From assembly GCA_903921605.1 (NCBI GenBank), contig CAIXQV010000198.1, positions 1 to 7,200 of the forward strand: a DNA stretch of 7,200 bases, read 5' to 3'. Shown here piece after piece: positions 6,350 to 7,200 of the stretch. Positions within the stretch are counted from its first letter, which is position 1. Every line of letters starts with the position of its first letter. The notes below the pieces were generated by a model. That model searched no databases. It saw only the letters and a list, made by a program, of their open reading frames with translations, and had not been told where the DNA came from. Position numbers and translations under genes: made by a program. This DNA is from an uncultured Planctomycetaceae bacterium. Lineage in GTDB: Bacteria; Planctomycetota; Planctomycetia; Planctomycetales; Planctomycetaceae.

Positions 6350-7200
6350 TTAGAACAATGTTTTCTGACTTCGCATACCCCTCGCTGCTTCTTCTCCTGG
6401 CCAGGCAGGCATCTCAGGCACTGTGGCCTCGTACTGCCGAATGGCGTTGTGCATCCGGCGAGCAAACTCGGGTGCGAATTTGTCGTCGGGGCGTGTGTAA
6501 AAATGAACGGCTTCAGGCCCTGACGAATCCACTCGGCGATAACCGGAGCCCATTCATCAATCCATGGTGTGACATCGTTCAAGTTGTTCCGACCAACAAT
6601 ACGAAGAAAAGGGTGTGCGCCAGTGACTGTCTGTCGAATTGGCGTCTTCGGCTTGCGACTCTGCGACACCTTTTCGACGTCATCCGCAGGCGGCTTCGAG
6701 TACAGACAGCGGCTATCAAACAGAACTTTGTCCATACGAAGCTCGCGCAGAAGATCATCCAGCCAGAGTTCGTTAGCACCGGAGTCGTACCAGTCGAAGT
6801 GTCGAACCTCAACGGCCCAGGGCATGTACATCGGAAGGGCTCGCAGAAAGTCTTCAAGGACATCGCGTTCGCCCGGAGAAAAGTCCGGCGGCAATTGCAA
6901 AAACGACGGGCCGAGGCATCGATGCACGTCCAGCACATCAGCGACATCAAGAAATGCTTTCAGCTCTGTGCCCGCATTCCGAAGTCGCTTGTCGTGGGAG
7001 ATCGATCGGGGCATCTTTAGAGAGAACTGAAATCCCTTCGCGACCGATTCGGCCCAGCGCTTCGCCGTATCCAGATTCGGCAGAGCATAGAACGTGCTGT
7101 TGCCTTCGACGGTGTGAAAGATCTTCGAATACTGTCCCAGCCATTCAGCGCGCGGCGCCTTTGTCGTGTACAACGATCCGCGCCAATGGTCACAGGCCCA
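6350..7200 (-). CDS. DUF72 (YecE-like) protein, 5'-truncated by the window edge, with an apparent frameshift
   Basis: DUF72 proteins adopt a TIM-barrel-like fold; their function is not well defined. The frame is open to the right edge, and the codons before the TTG at 7173 read WACDHWRGS, matching the conserved family start (GxSGWxYxxWRGxxY). The true start therefore lies beyond 7200 and the TTG is not the start. Conserved motifs are EGNSTFY (residues 32-38 from the edge), FSLKMPRSISHDKRL, LGPSFLQLPPDF, AVEVRHFDWYD and FIFTHAP. After THAP the frame breaks: the expected tail DDKFAPEFARRMHNAIRQ continues in the next frame and ends at TAA 6350-6352, giving about 283 visible residues. One extra base in the run of four C (plus-strand G, 6488-6491) would restore it. 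Without correction the frame runs on to TAG at 6325-6327 with an unrelated tail. The cause may be a sequencing error or a real mutation. It is probably the upstream gene of an operon with the DUF2585 gene. Confidence 0.88.
6488..6491 (-). other. Apparent frameshift site in the DUF72 gene
   Basis: On the coding strand the sequence reads CAC GCC CCG ACG, giving HAPTT, while the family expects HAPDD. Adding one C to the four-base run gives CAC GCC CCC GAC GAC AAA TTC (HAPDDKF) and joins the two halves of the domain. The site does not match a classic X-XXY-YYZ slippery heptamer, so programmed frameshifting is unlikely. Confidence 0.8.

Overview
This 7.2-kb window is bacterial chromosomal DNA with moderately high GC. 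The content suggests a member of the Planctomycetota: an exported protein with a very long Pro/Gln/Ala-rich middle and a YHS-like C-terminus, a large NtrC-type regulator with decayed motifs, and a small exported protein with a secretin-like core. This lineage call is an inference from gene content; there is no rRNA or other taxonomic marker here.

Layout. (1) 198-2327, plus strand: exported, mostly disordered protein ending in a duplicated YHS-like module, followed by a clear Rho-independent terminator at 2393-2423. (2) 2424-3048: about 620 bases without a convincing gene, holding several short inverted repeats and a repeated polypyrimidine tract directly ahead of the next gene. (3) 3049-4557, plus strand: NtrC/Fis-family transcription regulator in which the receiver pocket and the ATPase motifs are decayed while the C-terminal helix-turn-helix looks intact. 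It is closed by a strong terminator at 4594-4634. (4) 4695-5585, plus strand: small exported protein resembling the beta-rich core of secretins, followed by an inverted-repeat/T-tract terminator near 5592-5653. (5) 5712-6302 and 6350-7200, minus strand: a DUF2585/UPF0314 membrane protein and, upstream of it in transcription order, a DUF72 (YecE-like) protein that runs off the right edge and carries an apparent one-base frameshift.

The three plus-strand genes are each separated by a terminator and probably form independent transcription units. The two minus-strand genes lie about 47 bases apart and are probably co-transcribed from a promoter outside the window. No mobile element, CRISPR array, tRNA or rRNA was seen. 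The most notable signals are the decayed NtrC-type regulator, the DUF72 frameshift at a four-base homopolymer, and the structured leader ahead of the regulator. I did not find convincing evidence for a multi-gene novel system.
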